Source of the DNA: Paenimyroides marinum | GTDB lineage: Bacteria; Bacteroidota; Bacteroidia; Flavobacteriales; Flavobacteriaceae | Assembly: GCF_900108395.1 (NCBI RefSeq) | Contig: NZ_FNXE01000022.1 | Location: 1 to 51,704, forward strand | DNA length: 51,704 bases | Direction of reading: 5' to 3' | In this document: in pieces, positions 15,813-24,509 of the stretch | How the letters are laid out: the number at the start of each line of letters is the position of its first letter | Numbering within the stretch: position 1 is the stretch's first letter | Notes under the pieces: model-generated | The model's database searches: none | What the model saw: only the letters and a program-made list of their open reading frames with translations | Told to the model about the DNA's origin: nothing | Program-made: the position numbers and the translations under genes

Positions 15813-17867
15813 ATGAAAAAAATATTATTATTCGCATCAGCTTTGTTACTAACAATTAGTGTCGAAGCTCAAATTAAACGCCCGCAACCACAACCTGGTC
15901 CAATGCCAACGGTTCATGTAAAAAAACCGCAAGAGTTTACCATGAAAAACGGGTTAAAGGTAATGGTTGTAGAAGATCACAAATTACCTCGCGTAAGCTA
16001 TATGTTAACTATTGATACCCCACCTTATGTAGAGGGTGATAAAGCCGGAGTATCAAGCTTAACAAGTGCTGTTGTGGGGAACGGAACTACAAAAACATCT
16101 AAAGAAAAATTCAACGACGAAATTGATTTCTTGGGTGCCAATGTAAGTTTTTGGAACACCGGAGCATCTGCAAGCGGATTGTCTAAATACAGTTCACGTT
16201 TGTTAGAATTAATGGCAGAAGGATCATTAAATCCGTTATTTGCACAAGATGAATTCGATAAGGCAAAACAACAAGCTATTGAAGGATTAAAAGCTGATGA
16301 AAAATCGGTAGCTTCAGTAGCTGCTCGTGTAACAGATGCTTTATTGTATGGAAAAGATCACCCAAATGGTGAATTTGTTACCGAACAATCTTTAAACAAC
16401 GTAACATTAGAAGATGTTAAACAAAACTATGCAACATTCTTTGTGCCGGAAAACGCTTATTTAGTAGTTGTTGGTGATGTTCATTTTAAAGATGTTAAAA
16501 AACAAGTAGAGAAATTATTCAAAGGATGGAAGAAAGCTTCTGCACCTGTAGCTACTTATCCTGAAGCAAAAGATGTTGCTAAAACACAAGTTGATTTCGT
16601 GGATATGCCAAATGCTGTTCAGTCTGAAATTGCTTTAGTAAACACAGTAAATTTAAAGTTAACCGATAAAGATTATTTTGCAGGATTAATTGCCAACCAA
16701 ATTTTAGGTGGTGGTGGTGAAGGACGTTTGTTCTTAAATTTACGTGAAGCACACGGATGGACTTACGGGGCTTACTCTTCTTTAGGTTCAGGAAAATACA
16801 CTTCTAAATTCAAATCATCTGCATCGGTTCGTAATGTGGTTACCGATTCTGCCGTGGTAGAATTTGTAAAAGAAATCCAAAAAATCAGAACCGAACCTGT
16901 AACACAGGCAGAATTAGATCTTGCAAAAGCAAAATACATTGGAAACTTTGTAATGGAAACGCAAAAACCCGGCACTATCGCAAGTTTTGCTTTAAGAACT
17001 AAAACACAAAGCTTACCAGCCGATTTTTATGAAAACTACATAAAAAACATAGAAGCTGTTACGGTTGAAGATGTTCAGCGTGTGGCAAACAAATATTTTA
17101 AAGCTGATAACCAACGTATTGTTATTGTAGGAAAAGGAGCTGATGTTGCCGGAACGTTAGATCGTTTAGGGTATCCTGTAAATTATTATGATCCTTTTGC
17201 AAATCCGGTTGAAAAACCTGTGTTTAAAAAAGCAGCTCCTGCAGGCGTAACTTCAAAAACAGTGATCGAAAACTTTATCAATGCAATTGGTGGTGAGAAA
17301 AAATTAAAAGAAGTTAAATCGTTAAGCGTTGCTTCAAAAGGATCTATGCAAGGAATGGAATTGACAATGACCCAAAAACAAACCAATAAAGGACAATCTA
17401 TGATGTCTTTAAACGGAATGGGAATGGAAATCATGAAACAAGTAGTTACTCCATCAATGGGATATGCCGTTCAACAAGGTCAAAAACAAGACTTGACGGG
17501 TGACGATTTAAAAGAGGCTCAGGAGTCATCTAAATTATTTGATGAATTAGACGATTTAAAAAATGCTGATTCATTTGAATTAACCGGTATTGAAACATTT
17601 AACGGAGAAGAAGTTTATGTGCTTAAAAAAGATAAATCAACTGTTTATTACAGCGTAGCTACAGGTTTTAAAGTAGCCGCAACAGAAGTTGTTGAAGTAC
17701 AAGGACAAACTTTTGAAATGACTTCTACTTATGGTGATTACAAAGAAGTTAAAGGAATTAAAATTGCTCACGCAACATCTTTACCTTTAGGACCAGGTAT
17801 GTCGTTAGAATTAAAAGTATCTGAAGTAAAAATCAACGAAGGAGTTTCTGACGCTGATTTTAAATAA
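15813..17867 (+). CDS. M16-family partner subunit without zinc site, with C-terminal LolA-like extension
   Basis: A 684-residue exported M16 homologue (signal peptide LLFASALLLTISVEAQ). The position matching HxxEH reads SLTSAVVGNGT, so it cannot bind zinc. It keeps the R/Y region (GEGRLFLNLREAHGWTYGAY), complementing the preceding protein. After about residue 450 there is an extra domain of roughly 230 residues (FINAIGGEKKLKEVKSLS, later YYSVATGFKV and TYGDYKEVKGIKIAH) that looks like the LolA/LppX-type lipoprotein-binding fold seen in outer-membrane lipoprotein-sorting proteins. The ATG at 15813 begins the signal peptide. It is co-transcribed with the catalytic subunit. Confidence 0.87.
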   Translation: MKKILLFASALLLTISVEAQIKRPQPQPGPMPTVHVKKPQEFTMKNGLKVMVVEDHKLPRVSYMLTIDTPPYVEGDKAGVSSLTSAVVGNGTTKTSKEKFNDEIDFLGANVSFWNTGASASGLSKYSSRLLELMAEGSLNPLFAQDEFDKAKQQAIEGLKADEKSVASVAARVTDALLYGKDHPNGEFVTEQSLNNVTLEDVKQNYATFFVPENAYLVVVGDVHFKDVKKQVEKLFKGWKKASAPVATYPEAKDVAKTQVDFVDMPNAVQSEIALVNTVNLKLTDKDYFAGLIANQILGGGGEGRLFLNLREAHGWTYGAYSSLGSGKYTSKFKSSASVRNVVTDSAVVEFVKEIQKIRTEPVTQAELDLAKAKYIGNFVMETQKPGTIASFALRTKTQSLPADFYENYIKNIEAVTVEDVQRVANKYFKADNQRIVIVGKGADVAGTLDRLGYPVNYYDPFANPVEKPVFKKAAPAGVTSKTVIENFINAIGGEKKLKEVKSLSVASKGSMQGMELTMTQKQTNKGQSMMSLNGMGMEIMKQVVTPSMGYAVQQGQKQDLTGDDLKEAQESSKLFDELDDLKNADSFELTGIETFNGEEVYVLKKDKSTVYYSVATGFKVAATEVVEVQGQTFEMTSTYGDYKEVKGIKIAHATSLPLGPGMSLELKVSEVKINEGVSDADFK

Positions 17868-17885
17868 CATATTTTACAAACAACA

Positions 17886-17922
17886 TAACCGCCTCTAATT
17901 TTTTATGAGGCGGTTTTTATTA
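17886..17922 (+). terminator. Terminator after the M16 pair
   Basis: AACCGCCTC and GAGGCGGTT form a 9-bp stem followed by TTTTT. It ends 3 bp before the carbonic anhydrase start codon, so that gene must be expressed by read-through or a promoter inside this region. Confidence 0.75.
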
Positions 17923-17924
17923 AA

Positions 17925-18440
17925 ATGCCTATGCCTTTAATTAAAACAATAAACGGAAAAGAACCCAAGTATCCCGAAAGTTGCTTTATAGCAGAAAATG
18001 CCACAATAGTTGGAGATGTAGAAATGGGAGAACAATGCAGCGTTTGGTATAATGCAGTAATACGTGGTGATGTGCATTTTATTAAAATGGGTAACAAGGT
18101 AAATGTTCAAGATGGGGCAGTAATTCATTGTACGTATCAAAAACACCCAACGGTGATAGGAAATAATGTTTCGATAGGGCATAATGCTATTGTTCATGGT
18201 TGTACCATTCACGATAACGTTCTTGTGGGAATGGGTGCAATTATAATGGATAATTGTGTTGTCCATAGCAATGTAATTGTTGCAGCAGGTGCTGTAGTTA
18301 CACAGAATACGGAATTGCTCCCTAACGGAATTTACGCAGGAGTACCCGCCAAAAGGGTAAAAGAACTTAATGCTTCCAGTTTTTCCGGTGAAATAGACCG
18401 CATAAGTAATAATTACGTTTTGTACAGTAGTTGGCAATAA
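17925..18440 (+). CDS. Gamma-class carbonic anhydrase family protein
   Basis: A 171-residue left-handed beta-helix protein built from hexapeptide repeats. Three candidate zinc ligands are in the family positions: His68 (VIHC), His86 (SIGHNAIVH) and His91. It therefore looks like a gamma-carbonic anhydrase/YrdA-type trimer, although many members have no shown activity. Two start codons, ATG 17925 and 17931, are possible. The gene begins directly behind the M16 operon terminator. Confidence 0.88.
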   Translation: MPMPLIKTINGKEPKYPESCFIAENATIVGDVEMGEQCSVWYNAVIRGDVHFIKMGNKVNVQDGAVIHCTYQKHPTVIGNNVSIGHNAIVHGCTIHDNVLVGMGAIIMDNCVVHSNVIVAAGAVVTQNTELLPNGIYAGVPAKRVKELNASSFSGEIDRISNNYVLYSSWQ

Positions 18441-18562
18441 CTATTCATCAAGCTTTATTTTACTAAAATTCAATCACATAAAATCGATTCATTCTGAAAC
18501 GGAATTACAATAAACTAAATTTTGATTGAAATCATATTTTTTAATCAAATATGAAAGAAATC

Positions 18563-18595
18563 TTGCTCGTTCAATAGTATTTTTTAGTAATTTTA
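18563..18595 (+). promoter_or_regulatory. Probable tmRNA promoter
   Basis: TTG at 18563-18565, a 22-nt spacer and TAATTTTA at 18588-18595 (one mismatch), 11 nt before the mature tmRNA 5' end. Confidence 0.45.
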
Positions 18596-18606
18596 CACCT
18601 CTTTTT

Positions 18607-19003
18607 GGGGCCGATCGGTTTTGACAGCAGGTGGAATTAAAAAGTAAGCACGTCGAGCGCTCATTTACAGCTCGTAAATCTCATAAATGAACTTTTTTTA
18701 CACGGCGAAGAAAACTACGCTTTAGCTGCTTAATTCTGAATTATAGTAAGATCAAGCCTTTGTCCTGTTAGACAGGAAAGCTGAATTCCTTAAAAAAGCC
18801 TTGATTTATGGCGTTTTGTAATAAGGAACCGTAAAATAAATCTAGGCAGGTTAGCGTTTCGAACATCTGTCGAAATTTTAGAAACTAAGCAAAAAGCGGT
18901 TGTTTTTGACCAAACTTTTTGACGAAAATGTAATCAAAAACTAAACGTGTAGAAAGCTCTTTGATTGCCTGTTTGGACCAGGGTTCGATTCCCTGCGGCT
19001 CCA
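18607..19003 (+). ncRNA. ssrA: Transfer-messenger RNA
   Basis: A 397-nt tmRNA that rescues stalled ribosomes. The 5' end GGGGCCG pairs with CGGCTCC at 18996-19002 to form the acceptor, with discriminator A at 19003 and a T-arm GGGTTCGATTCCC. The tag frame starts at the resume codon GGC 18704 and reads GEENYALAA before TAA 18731-18733. CCA is not encoded. Accessory DNA starts just beyond its 3' end, in line with the known use of tmRNA genes as integration sites. Confidence 0.96.
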
Positions 19004-19060
19004 CTGAATTAAAATATAACGTGTTGATTTTTAAATCAATGCGTTTTTTATTGCTTTTTT

Positions 19061-19080
19061 TTTGCACACGATTTGCACAC
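19061..19080. repeat. Direct repeat TTTGCACACG behind the tmRNA
   Basis: TTTGCACACG occurs twice within 20 bp, followed by a related GTGTTTGTG. Short direct repeats next to a tRNA or tmRNA 3' end often are arm-type sites for a tyrosine recombinase. No integrase gene remains here, so this is only a suggestion. Confidence 0.4.
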
Positions 19081-19111
19081 GTGTTTGTGATATACTACTC
19101 TTATAAAATAA

Positions 19112-19139
19112 AGAAAGAGGACTTCAAGCCCTCTTTTCG
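19112..19139. terminator. Hairpin terminator before the DUF4468 gene 3' end
   Basis: AAAGAGG and CCTCTTTT flank a short loop. It lies downstream of the minus-strand gene ending at 19160 and could also end transcripts leaving the tmRNA. Confidence 0.5.
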
Positions 19140-19159
19140 TATTTAATTCTTTTGCAAAT

Positions 19160-19687
19160 TTACCAATCTTCATTTTTTTCATCAGACATAGCTAATTTGT
19201 AAGATAAGACAAATTTTTGTGCGAAAAGTTCTAAACCTTCTTTAGCACGTTTATAATTTACCTGTCCTTTCTTATTAAATATATTATCATTTCCATTAGA
19301 TATACTTAATTTATAGCCTTTTTTGTTAAATAGATTTACATTAGGCTCGTCAATTTTTACTTTACCGTCTTTAAAAGAAAATGTGATTGAATATTGGTTG
19401 TAAAATTCACTAATCATTGCACGAATTAAAGTAGAAGATAATGCAGATACGGTTATAGTTTCATTATCAACAGTGCTAATAATATCTTGAGGAGAAAAAT
19501 AACTCTTATTTAAATAAATCATAGTTTCTTTAAACAACTCTTCTTTTGTTTTGTTTGGAAATTCTAATACTAAATAATTTTTAGTATGGTCTTCACTATC
19601 CACAAAACCTTGAGGGGTTAATTCAAACTTTTGAGAAAACCCATTAAAAGACATTAATATTACAAATAATAGTAGTAGTTTTTTCAT
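19160..19687 (-). CDS. Exported DUF4468-like protein
   Basis: A 175-residue protein with a clear signal peptide (LLLLFVILMSFNGFSQ). The body (LVLEFPNKTKEELFKETMIYLN, then ITVSALSS and YSITFSFKDGKVKI) resembles the TBP-like DUF4468 domain found in many exported Bacteroidota proteins of unknown role. The ATG at 19687 is preferred to a TTG two codons upstream. It belongs to the accessory segment behind the tmRNA. Confidence 0.7.
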   Translation of the reverse strand: MKKLLLLFVILMSFNGFSQKFELTPQGFVDSEDHTKNYLVLEFPNKTKEELFKETMIYLNKSYFSPQDIISTVDNETITVSALSSTLIRAMISEFYNQYSITFSFKDGKVKIDEPNVNLFNKKGYKLSISNGNDNIFNKKGQVNYKRAKEGLELFAQKFVLSYKLAMSDEKNEDW

Positions 19688-19779
19688 ATTCAATTATTAA
19701 AGTTTAACAAATGTAAACAAGTTTACAAGATTTAATAAAAACAACCCCACACGTAATAAATAATTGAGGGGTATAATAA

Positions 19780-20091
19780 TTAATTCGTAAGAACCAAAAG
19801 AGCTGAACCTTTGTGAAATCTGTACCAATAGATATGTGAACCTTGTTCGTTTTCAACTTCTTTAAGTTCATCTCTATTAATATGATACTTTATTTTTCTC
19901 CAATTAGTAACTGAGAAATAATTACTCCCAATAGTATAATCTGAAGTTACCTTCTTTTCATTGTTATTGTAATTAATTGTTGCTGTTCCATTCTCAACTT
20001 CAATGTAATTAATTTTTCTGTCATCATTATCATCAGAAGAACAACTGAAAAGAATAAAACAGATTGAGAATAAAAATAATAATTTTTTCAT
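19780..20091 (-). CDS. Small putative lipoprotein, unknown function
   Basis: A 103-residue protein with a lipoprotein signal ending FILFSC (Cys17), followed by SSDDNDDR. The acidic residues after the cysteine suit a flavobacterial lipoprotein. The rest is strand-rich (ENGTATINYNNNEKKV, HIYWYRFHKGSALLVL). No family is recognised. It lies between the DUF4468 gene and an unexplained inverted-repeat locus. Confidence 0.65.
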   Translation of the reverse strand: MKKLLFLFSICFILFSCSSDDNDDRKINYIEVENGTATINYNNNEKKVTSDYTIGSNYFSVTNWRKIKYHINRDELKEVENEQGSHIYWYRFHKGSALLVLTN

Positions 20092-20135
20092 AATGAAATT
20101 TAGTTATGTTTCACTCAGCCCCAAAATGAAAGTTA

Positions 20136-20325
20136 GATAAATAAAAAAGCGTGGGACTTACATCTATCTATTCTTGCGGGGCTCTGGTAAGCCTATAGGT
20201 AATAAATAGAGAAGCCCACGCCGAAGCGTGAGCGTTCTGCTTATTTATCCTACACCTAATTTGAATTTACCAGATTCCGCAAGGTAGAATAATAGCGTAA
20301 CGCTTATTTTTTCGATATGTTAATT
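20136..20325. other. Structured non-coding locus with long nested inverted repeats
   Basis: The 350-bp gap between the lipoprotein gene and hsdR has no gene but strong structure. GATAAATAA (20136-20144) pairs with TTATTTATC (20241-20249); inside it GCGTGGG (20149-20155) pairs with CCCACGC (20215-20221); further inner pairing is possible between CTATCTATT-like and AATAAATAG words and within GGCTCTGGTAAGCC. A second hairpin with AATAGCG and CGCTTATT followed by T6 ends near 20312 and looks like a plus-strand terminator. It could be a structured RNA, a MITE-like element or a recombination site. Confidence 0.5.
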
Positions 20326-20441
20326 AGGCAAATATAATGAATTTAAGACATTAAAAAAATGTTAAATAAAAACTTAAAAGATTAACTTAGAAGCTTTACT
20401 AACCTTAAAAATCCAATTATAAAATCTTTACGATTGTGTAA

Positions 20442-23279
20442 TTATCCTCTCAAAAACCTATCAGCAAAGTAATTTACTTTAGATATTAAGCGTTCGCCTA
20501 TTGTTCTACGCTCTCTAAACGATGGTTTTTCTTTCAAGGTTTCAACCAATTCATTGTTTGTGGGAAATCTCCCTGAAAACATATAGGATTCCATTGCTTC
20601 TTCTAATCTATTTTCGTTGATATTTTCTTCCTCTACAAGGTATTTGAACTCTTTTACCTTCTCTGTGTTAATAAAATCGCTAAACGCTTCTGTAACGTCT
20701 TCATTTTGTTCTAAGATTGGCAATTGTTCAACTATAAACTTTTCTATTAAATCTCGTTTATTTCTTAAAACAGGGTCATTATCAACCATTGATAAAATTT
20801 CTGATTGACGTTTTTTCTTGGTTTCTGTTTCAATTTCTTCTTCTTCCAAATTCGCTAATAAACGTAAAATATAATCCACGTTTACAATATCCTTATGAAT
20901 TAACTCTAAATGGAAATCGACTTCATTTAAAACTGAATCTTTATTCGGTTGGTTTTCTGCTTCTCGTTTTAAATCTTGGTATTTAGAACTATAGTTGTTA
21001 AACGCTTGTTCATCTAAAATTAAATCATCAAAAGTAAAATCTGCATACGTATCCATACGATTTTTTAACCTCAACAATTCTCTAAACGCTTTTACAAATT
21101 GCAGTTTTTGAGTTTCTGAATAAAAATCATCAACACTTAGATACGTTGGTGCAATTGCTAAAAGGTTTTTTACAGCATCGTTAAATTGGTCAATGTAATC
21201 TTCTAAAGGTGGTACAATAATAACTTCTTTTGCATTTCTGTTAGAAAACAATTCAATTGCATCATCAGTTGCTTTTTTAAGATTTCTAAAAACAACAATT
21301 TGACCATGTGTTTTTTTCTCGCCTTTTAATCTGTTTGTACGAGAATACGCTTGTATTAGACCATGATATTTTAAATTCTTATCAACATACAATGTATTTA
21401 AATTTGGCGAATCAAAACCAGTTAAAAACATATTTACAACAAATAAAATATCAATTTCTTTTTCTCTTACTCGCTTGGCTACGTTTTTATAATAATCGTT
21501 AAACGATTTGCTGTCTTTGGTTGAATAGCTTGTACCAAATTCTTTATTGTATTCTTCGATGTATTTATCTAAAACATCTCTTGTATGTATATCAACTTTT
21601 GCATTGCTGAAATCTAAATTTTCTTCAGGAATTTCTCCTGATTTATCTTCATTCGGGTCTTGATTAGCTGTATAGCTAAATATAGTTGCAATTTTTAAAT
21701 CGTGCTTTCCTTCCTTTTTAAGTCTTCTAAACAAATCAAAGTACTTAATTAAGGTTTTGGTATTACTAATACAAAACATTGCTGTAAAACCTTTGTTTTT
21801 GGCTTTACTGTCGTGGTTGTTGATGATGTAATTGGCAATTTTTTCAATACGTTCATCACTCTCAAAAAGTTCTGTTGTATCAATGGCTTCTATTTCAATA
21901 TCTAAATTGTTTTTAGATGTTTCTTTGTATTTGTATCGTCCAACATATTCTATCGAAAAAGGCAAAACGTTATTATCACTAATAGCGTCAGTAATAACGT
22001 AATCGTGTAGTCGTTCGCCAAACAAATCGGTTGTTAATTTTTTAACTCCGTTTTTAGATTGTGCGTTTTTTTCTAAAATTGGTGTTCCCGTAAAACCAAA
22101 TAGTTGATGATTTTTAAAGAACTGAACAATTCTTTTATGTGTTTCTCCGAATTGTGAACGGTGGCACTCATCAAAAATAAAAACAACTTTTTTATCCGCT
22201 AAATCGTCCATTACTTTCGTATGCTTTTCTTTGCTGATAGCGGTGTTTAATTTCTGAATGGTGGTTACAATTAGTTTAGTATTTACATCGGCAAATTGTT
22301 GTACTAATTTCCTAGTATTATCTGTAGAATCTACAGAACCAGGACTAAACTCGTTAAACTCTCTTGATGTTTGATAATCTAAATCGGTTCTATCTACACA
22401 AAAAACAACCTTATCTACCTTTGGCAGTTTAGATAAAATTTGACTTGCTTTAAATGAAGTCAGCGTTTTCCCTGAACCCGTTGTATGCCATATATAACCG
22501 TTGGTTGTACTTGTTTTTACTTTATCAATTATCTTTTCTACAGCGTAATATTGATACGGACGTAAAACCATGATTTGTTTAAATCCTTCGTGTAAAACAA
22601 TGTAACGCGTTATCATTTTACTAACGTGGCATTTATCTAAAAAGGTTTTGGTAAAATCTTCTAAATCAGAAACTCGTTTGTTTTTCTCATCAGTCCAATA
22701 GAATGTAAATTTAAAATCTTGGTTTTTACTGTAGGTGTAATATTTTGTATTTGCTCCGTTGCTTATTACATACAATTGCACATACTGAAACAACCCTAAG
22801 CCAGCACCGTAACTATGCTTATGATACCTCAACACTTGGTTAAAGGCTTCTTTAATTTCTAAACCTCGTTTTTTTAATTCGATTTGTACCAAAGGTAAAC
22901 CATTGATAAGAATAGTAACATCGTAACGATTTTCGTACTTGCCATGCATGGTTACTTGATGCGTTACTTGGTATTCGTTTTGACACCAATGCTCTAAGTT
23001 TAAGAAATCGACATAAACGGTTTCGTTCGCATCGTTTTTGAATGAAAACTTATCACGTAAAACCTTTGCTTTATCAAACGGATTTAAGGCTTTGGTTAAA
23101 TGATTTAAGATTTGCTTAAATTCTGAATCGGTATAGGTAGTATGATTAAATTTTTCTAATTGCGTTTTTAGGTTTGCAACTAAATCATCTTCGTTAGTAA
23201 TGGTTACACGTTCATAACCATTGCTAACTAATTGTTTAATCATTTTATTCTCGAGTGCTTGTTCTGATTGGGTGGTCAT
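20442..23279 (-). CDS. hsdR: Type I restriction enzyme, R subunit
   Basis: The 945-residue motor and nuclease subunit of a type I restriction-modification system. An N-terminal PD-(D/E)xK nuclease is seen with Asp120 (NRYDVTILIN) and Glu134-x-Lys136 (QIELKK). The helicase domains show Walker A TTGSGKT at 266-272, DECHRSQ (DEAH-type box), FTGTP and the C-terminal helicase motif region NMFLTGFDSPN. The C-terminal helical part would contact HsdM/HsdS. All motifs appear intact. It is the last gene of hsdM-hsdS-hsdR and starts 12 bp after hsdS. Confidence 0.95.
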   Translation of the reverse strand: MTTQSEQALENKMIKQLVSNGYERVTITNEDDLVANLKTQLEKFNHTTYTDSEFKQILNHLTKALNPFDKAKVLRDKFSFKNDANETVYVDFLNLEHWCQNEYQVTHQVTMHGKYENRYDVTILINGLPLVQIELKKRGLEIKEAFNQVLRYHKHSYGAGLGLFQYVQLYVISNGANTKYYTYSKNQDFKFTFYWTDEKNKRVSDLEDFTKTFLDKCHVSKMITRYIVLHEGFKQIMVLRPYQYYAVEKIIDKVKTSTTNGYIWHTTGSGKTLTSFKASQILSKLPKVDKVVFCVDRTDLDYQTSREFNEFSPGSVDSTDNTRKLVQQFADVNTKLIVTTIQKLNTAISKEKHTKVMDDLADKKVVFIFDECHRSQFGETHKRIVQFFKNHQLFGFTGTPILEKNAQSKNGVKKLTTDLFGERLHDYVITDAISDNNVLPFSIEYVGRYKYKETSKNNLDIEIEAIDTTELFESDERIEKIANYIINNHDSKAKNKGFTAMFCISNTKTLIKYFDLFRRLKKEGKHDLKIATIFSYTANQDPNEDKSGEIPEENLDFSNAKVDIHTRDVLDKYIEEYNKEFGTSYSTKDSKSFNDYYKNVAKRVREKEIDILFVVNMFLTGFDSPNLNTLYVDKNLKYHGLIQAYSRTNRLKGEKKTHGQIVVFRNLKKATDDAIELFSNRNAKEVIIVPPLEDYIDQFNDAVKNLLAIAPTYLSVDDFYSETQKLQFVKAFRELLRLKNRMDTYADFTFDDLILDEQAFNNYSSKYQDLKREAENQPNKDSVLNEVDFHLELIHKDIVNVDYILRLLANLEEEEIETETKKKRQSEILSMVDNDPVLRNKRDLIEKFIVEQLPILEQNEDVTEAFSDFINTEKVKEFKYLVEEENINENRLEEAMESYMFSGRFPTNNELVETLKEKPSFRERRTIGERLISKVNYFADRFLRG

Positions 23280-23291
23280 AAGTTGTAAAAT

Positions 23292-24506
23292 TTAAACAAA
23301 CATTTGTTGTAACAATCCTTTTTTATACGTTTCGGTTTTAGTTATTTGGTTTTCTACGGCTTGTATTTGCGTATCTATTGCAGATAAAAAGTTAGCGATT
23401 TTAGTTTGTTCTGCTATTGATGGAATGGATAAAGGGCAATTTAGAACTTCATTTTTTTTCAGATTTGTTTGATTTACACCATCATCAAATTTCAAGAAAT
23501 AACTATTTCTATTAATTATATATTTTAAAAAAATTGGATTATTATGAAGTTGATTTGGTGTTAAAGCGCAAATTCGCTGATTTAATGTATAATAGTTATC
23601 TCTATCAATTAGCAAACATTTACCTAATGCTTTACCATTTGGTAAATCACTCATAACCATAACAATGTCATTTTTAAACAATGGTGAAATTAGTTCACTT
23701 GTATATTTTGAAACAAGACCATCTGTTGAAATATACTTTGAATTAACAACAATAAAATCTCCGTTTGAATCAATTACTTTCTCATGTCCTTTACCATTTC
23801 TAAAATTAATTACCTCTCCCAACGTTTTCTCTTCCCAATCAGGAAAGTTGTTTCCGTTATCGTCTTTAAAGCGGATTTGTTGCGAAAACAATTGTTGCAT
23901 CACACCTTTTTTGTAGGTGTTTAGTTTTTCTTTTTTTTGGTTTAGAATATCCAACTGTTTATCTACCGCTCCTAAAAAATCAGCGATTTTGGTTTGTTCT
24001 TGTAGGGTTGGAATGAAAAGTTTTATTTTCTTTATATCTGAAGCTGGTAAATTTGAAACTGTAGCTTTTCTAATAAATCTATTGATTTGGTTATTTGCAT
24101 ATTCAGTTAAAAAATATTGTTTAAAAAACAACGGATTATTATTCTCTTTCAAACGAATTTTGACTGCATAAGCACTACAAATATAATCCATATCATCACC
24201 CTGAAAAACACCTGTTAAACCACATTCAGCAGTTGTTATCATTACTAAATCACCATATTTCAATTTATGAGTTGAAACTACATTTTCATCTAATAAAGCA
24301 ATTGGCACATTTGAATAATTAATAGTTCCATTCTTTTGTATATCGGTACCTCTAATTGTCTTTACGTTACCTTCAATATTATAATCATTACTATTAAATC
24401 TTGGACCATATATATTTGAATCAATACACTTTCCTATAACAGAATAATAATCTTTTTTATCTTCTTTAAACTCAGCAAATCTCAATTTTGGTTGTAAATT
24501 TTCCAT
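23292..24506 (-). CDS. hsdS: Type I restriction-modification specificity subunit
   Basis: A 404-residue specificity subunit that recognises the bipartite DNA site. Two target-recognition domains (about 20-165 and 225-360) are each followed by a conserved helix: LQEQTKIADFLGAVDKQLDIL in the middle and IAEQTKIANFLSAIDTQIQAV at the end. The two halves show the normal internal repeat. Three base pairs separate it from hsdM. There is one full hsdS and no silent cassette or inverted repeat in the window, so I see no sign of shuffling. The recognition sequence cannot be predicted. Confidence 0.93.
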   Translation of the reverse strand: MENLQPKLRFAEFKEDKKDYYSVIGKCIDSNIYGPRFNSNDYNIEGNVKTIRGTDIQKNGTINYSNVPIALLDENVVSTHKLKYGDLVMITTAECGLTGVFQGDDMDYICSAYAVKIRLKENNNPLFFKQYFLTEYANNQINRFIRKATVSNLPASDIKKIKLFIPTLQEQTKIADFLGAVDKQLDILNQKKEKLNTYKKGVMQQLFSQQIRFKDDNGNNFPDWEEKTLGEVINFRNGKGHEKVIDSNGDFIVVNSKYISTDGLVSKYTSELISPLFKNDIVMVMSDLPNGKALGKCLLIDRDNYYTLNQRICALTPNQLHNNPIFLKYIINRNSYFLKFDDGVNQTNLKKNEVLNCPLSIPSIAEQTKIANFLSAIDTQIQAVENQITKTETYKKGLLQQMFV

Positions 24507-24509
24507 TGC

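Noticed and set aside
17937..18437. 166-codon minus-strand frame opposite the carbonic anhydrase gene
   Set aside because: It mirrors a well-conserved hexapeptide-repeat gene and has a residue composition unlike a real protein.
19061..19080. CRISPR-like repeats behind the tmRNA
   Set aside because: Two 10-bp repeats one base apart do not make an array, there are no spacers, and no cas genes occur in the window.
18885..19146. Short frames over the tmRNA 3' end on both strands
   Set aside because: They overlap the structured tmRNA and carry no recognisable protein sequence.
23292..24506. Phase-variable hsdS
   Set aside because: There is only one complete specificity gene; no recombinase, silent half-gene or inverted repeat is present nearby.
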